Source: Candidatus Melainabacteria bacterium
Lineage (GTDB): Bacteria > Cyanobacteriota > Vampirovibrionia > Obscuribacterales > Obscuribacteraceae
DNA: 7,603 bases
Direction: 5' to 3'
Assembly (NCBI GenBank): GCA_003175915.1
Contig: PSRH01000187.1
Location: forward strand, 1 to 7,603
The notes under the pieces were generated by a model that had not been told where the DNA came from, did no database searches, and saw nothing but the letters and a program-made list of their open reading frames with translations. The position numbers were made by a program, and so were the translations under genes. Positions 6,359 through 7,603 of the stretch are shown here, in pieces; within the stretch, counting starts at the first letter, position 1, and the number at the start of each line of letters is the position of its first letter.

Positions 6359-7123
6359 TCACTTTACGTACAGCCTGAAGTTTTCGGCTTGATCCGCGAC
6401 AAATTTGTCCATATCCAGCTTCGTCTGGCGCGCATCTTCCGACTTGTCGTCCCAGGGCTTGCTTACAGCACCTTTTTTTCTGATATAACTTACTGGTCCT
6501 TTGCTGTCATATTCAATGCTACCTTCAAGGTCAAATCCCCTGGGTCCGTTTGTTGCGCCCCTGTCAACGGAATAACGGACGTCCTTGTCAGTTTCTTTAG
6601 CAATCCGCAGTCTCAGAGCTGAGCCTCTCGTAGGAGTAATTATTATCAGCTCACCTCGATCTCTACGCTCTTTTTTATCTGGATCCAGCAGCGGATCACT
6701 TGTTTCGACTTTACCGCCAACCGCTTCGATGCAGCGCCTGAATGCTCCTGTCACTTTTGGCGAATAGCCTTCGGATTTGGGAACCAAACAGTACAATCCG
6801 GAGACGTCTCCGGTAGCATAAGCAATTACTGCCGCCCGAAGTTTCTTTTGCTCTTCGGCGTTTAGGTCTCCTTTATTAGCCTCAATCAACCTGTCGATAG
6901 CCTCTTCCTTCTCTTTCGTCAGCTTTGCTCTTACTTCAGAACCCTGCACAAGGGCATAGACTGGAGGAATCTCGAGTTGACCTTGCTTGCCAGCAATTCT
7001 TTTTTGATGACCAGCAGGAATTTCCCGTTCCCAATCTTCAAAGGACTCAATCGCTTCCTTGCCTAATCTCCTGAGTGGAATTCCTGTCAAATTGATTTCG
7101 CGTTCAGTTCTATCCAGACTCAT
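6359..7123 (-). CDS. Hypothetical charged protein, 254 residues, first gene of the operon
   Basis: I do not recognise a family. The frame starts at ATG 7123 (MSLDRTEREINL), preceded by a weak GGGG ribosome site at nine-base spacing, and ends with TGA at 6359-6361. An in-frame ATG-GGG-TAA triplet lies just upstream, so no longer form exists. Residues 1-60 are mixed and polar. Residues 62-104 are strongly helical and rich in Lys/Glu (AKLTKEKEEAIDRLIEANKG). Residues 108-145 hold two Cys (112, 131) within YCLVPKSEGY and RRCIEAVGGKVE. Residues 157-216 look beta-rich (RGELIIITPTRGSALRLRI, then GSIEYDSKGPVSYIRKKG). The C-terminus (228-249) is a charged helix. There is no signal peptide or membrane span, so it is probably cytosolic. 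It reads away from the divergent Lrp-type gene across a 151-base gap and leads into the 112-residue gene. Length and codon-like reading along the whole frame make the gene secure; its role is open. Confidence 0.88.
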   Translation of the reverse strand: MSLDRTEREINLTGIPLRRLGKEAIESFEDWEREIPAGHQKRIAGKQGQLEIPPVYALVQGSEVRAKLTKEKEEAIDRLIEANKGDLNAEEQKKLRAAVIAYATGDVSGLYCLVPKSEGYSPKVTGAFRRCIEAVGGKVETSDPLLDPDKKERRDRGELIIITPTRGSALRLRIAKETDKDVRYSVDRGATNGPRGFDLEGSIEYDSKGPVSYIRKKGAVSKPWDDKSEDARQTKLDMDKFVADQAENFRLYVK

Positions 7124-7274
7124 GCTGAATTACCCCATAGAAAAATTAGTTAGCATCTTTAGTAAACGGGCGACGCCACGCATCCCCAATTTAATGCTAC
7201 TAGGTAATTGTTTCTCCAGTGTTACCGTGATATTTCTGGCTCAACGCTAAGGAAAATGTTAAACTGTATGGGTC
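7124..7274. promoter_or_regulatory. Divergent intergenic region between the operon and the Lrp-type gene
   Basis: The 151-base gap must hold the promoter of the minus-strand operon and probably that of the regulator. Candidate hexamers are weak: for the minus strand, TTGGGG and TTTACT with a 17-base spacer (about 7149-7177); for the plus strand, TAAACT at 7260-7265 placed close to the start. Lrp-family proteins often bind their own promoter regions, so an operator here is reasonable, but I see no clear dyad of the expected size. Confidence 0.35.
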
Positions 7275-7603
7275 ATGAAAGTCAGTAGCAAAGACGAAAT
7301 TTTAACCATACTTGCCGACGATGCTCGCACGTCGCACGAGAAAATTGCCAAACTGACAGGACGAACCGTTGAGGAAGTGTCCAAAACCATCGCCGATTAC
7401 GAGTCGCGCGGCGTAATCAAGCGCTACAAGACCACTATTGATTGGGAAAAATTAGGGGTTGAGGAAGTATTGGCTTTTATCGACGTCAAAGTTTTGCCGG
7501 CTAGGGACGTCGGCTTTGACGCGGTTGCCGAAAGAATATATCGCTATCCGGAGGTGAGGAGCGTTTGGCTTGTTTCCGGGGGTTTTGATCTGCGAGTTGT
7601 AGT
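7275..7603 (+). CDS. Lrp/AsnC family transcriptional regulator (3' end beyond the window)
   Basis: 109 complete codons are present before the edge; typical members have about 140-165 residues. Residues 6-50 match the N-terminal winged helix-turn-helix: KDEILTILADDAR, then HEKIAKLTGRTVEEVSKTI as the helix-turn-helix, then YESRGVIKRYKTTID as the wing. Residues 65-109 begin the RAM ligand-binding and oligomerisation domain (LAFIDVKVLP, then AERIYRYPEVRSVWLVSGGFDL). The GG-F/Y-D segment at 102-105 is characteristic of the family. Such proteins bind DNA as dimers or larger assemblies and sense amino acids or related metabolites. The sequence resembles the YugG-like group in Bacillus, which I recall lying beside an aminotransferase gene; the gene to the right would test this. 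No clear ribosome site precedes ATG 7275; a -10-like TAAACT ending nine bases upstream suggests a possible leaderless transcript. Confidence 0.93.
   Translation, partial: MKVSSKDEILTILADDARTSHEKIAKLTGRTVEEVSKTIADYESRGVIKRYKTTIDWEKLGVEEVLAFIDVKVLPARDVGFDAVAERIYRYPEVRSVWLVSGGFDLRVV

Overview
The window is protein-coding bacterial DNA of roughly even base composition (about 48% GC by eye), with Shine-Dalgarno-like sites before three of its five genes and a weak one before a fourth. No rRNA, tRNA, CRISPR array, insertion sequence or prophage gene was seen. The organism cannot be named. The only gene that fits a widely known family is an Lrp/AsnC-type regulator at the right edge. HEAT-repeat proteins of the kind seen here, built around segments such as NDEFEVREQAFRKL, are common in Planctomycetes/PVC bacteria and in Obscuribacterales-like relatives of cyanobacteria. 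Those lineages are my tentative guess, from general familiarity only.

Layout. (1) Positions 1-4516, minus strand: one uninterrupted open frame of at least 1505 codons running off the left edge. It encodes a giant, mostly unrecognised protein with HEAT-like helical repeats in its C-terminal third. No in-frame stop was found in the translation, so every open frame on the plus strand here is a shadow. (2) 4517-4763: a divergent control region with a perfect 13-bp inverted repeat and a flanking 10-bp near-direct repeat. (3) 4764-5798, plus strand: a 344-residue protein with HEAT repeats followed by a helical, TPR-like part. (4) 5799-5991: a convergent gap holding a strong terminator for the minus strand and a weaker candidate for the plus strand. 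(5) 5992-7123, minus strand: a probable two-gene operon, first a 254-residue and then a 112-residue protein, both unrecognised. (6) 7124-7274: a divergent gap. (7) 7275 to the right edge, plus strand: the Lrp/AsnC regulator, cut off by the window.

How the genes may work together. The giant protein and the 344-residue protein are divergent, both carry HEAT-type repeats, and share a control region with an obvious dyad. Co-regulation and a shared scaffold role are plausible but inferred. The two-gene operon converges on the 344-residue gene and is insulated from it by the terminator. The regulator most likely belongs with whatever lies to the right (related regulators often sit beside an aminotransferase gene) and need not concern the HEAT genes. 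No enzymatic signature was recognised in the four unknown proteins, so no pathway is claimed.
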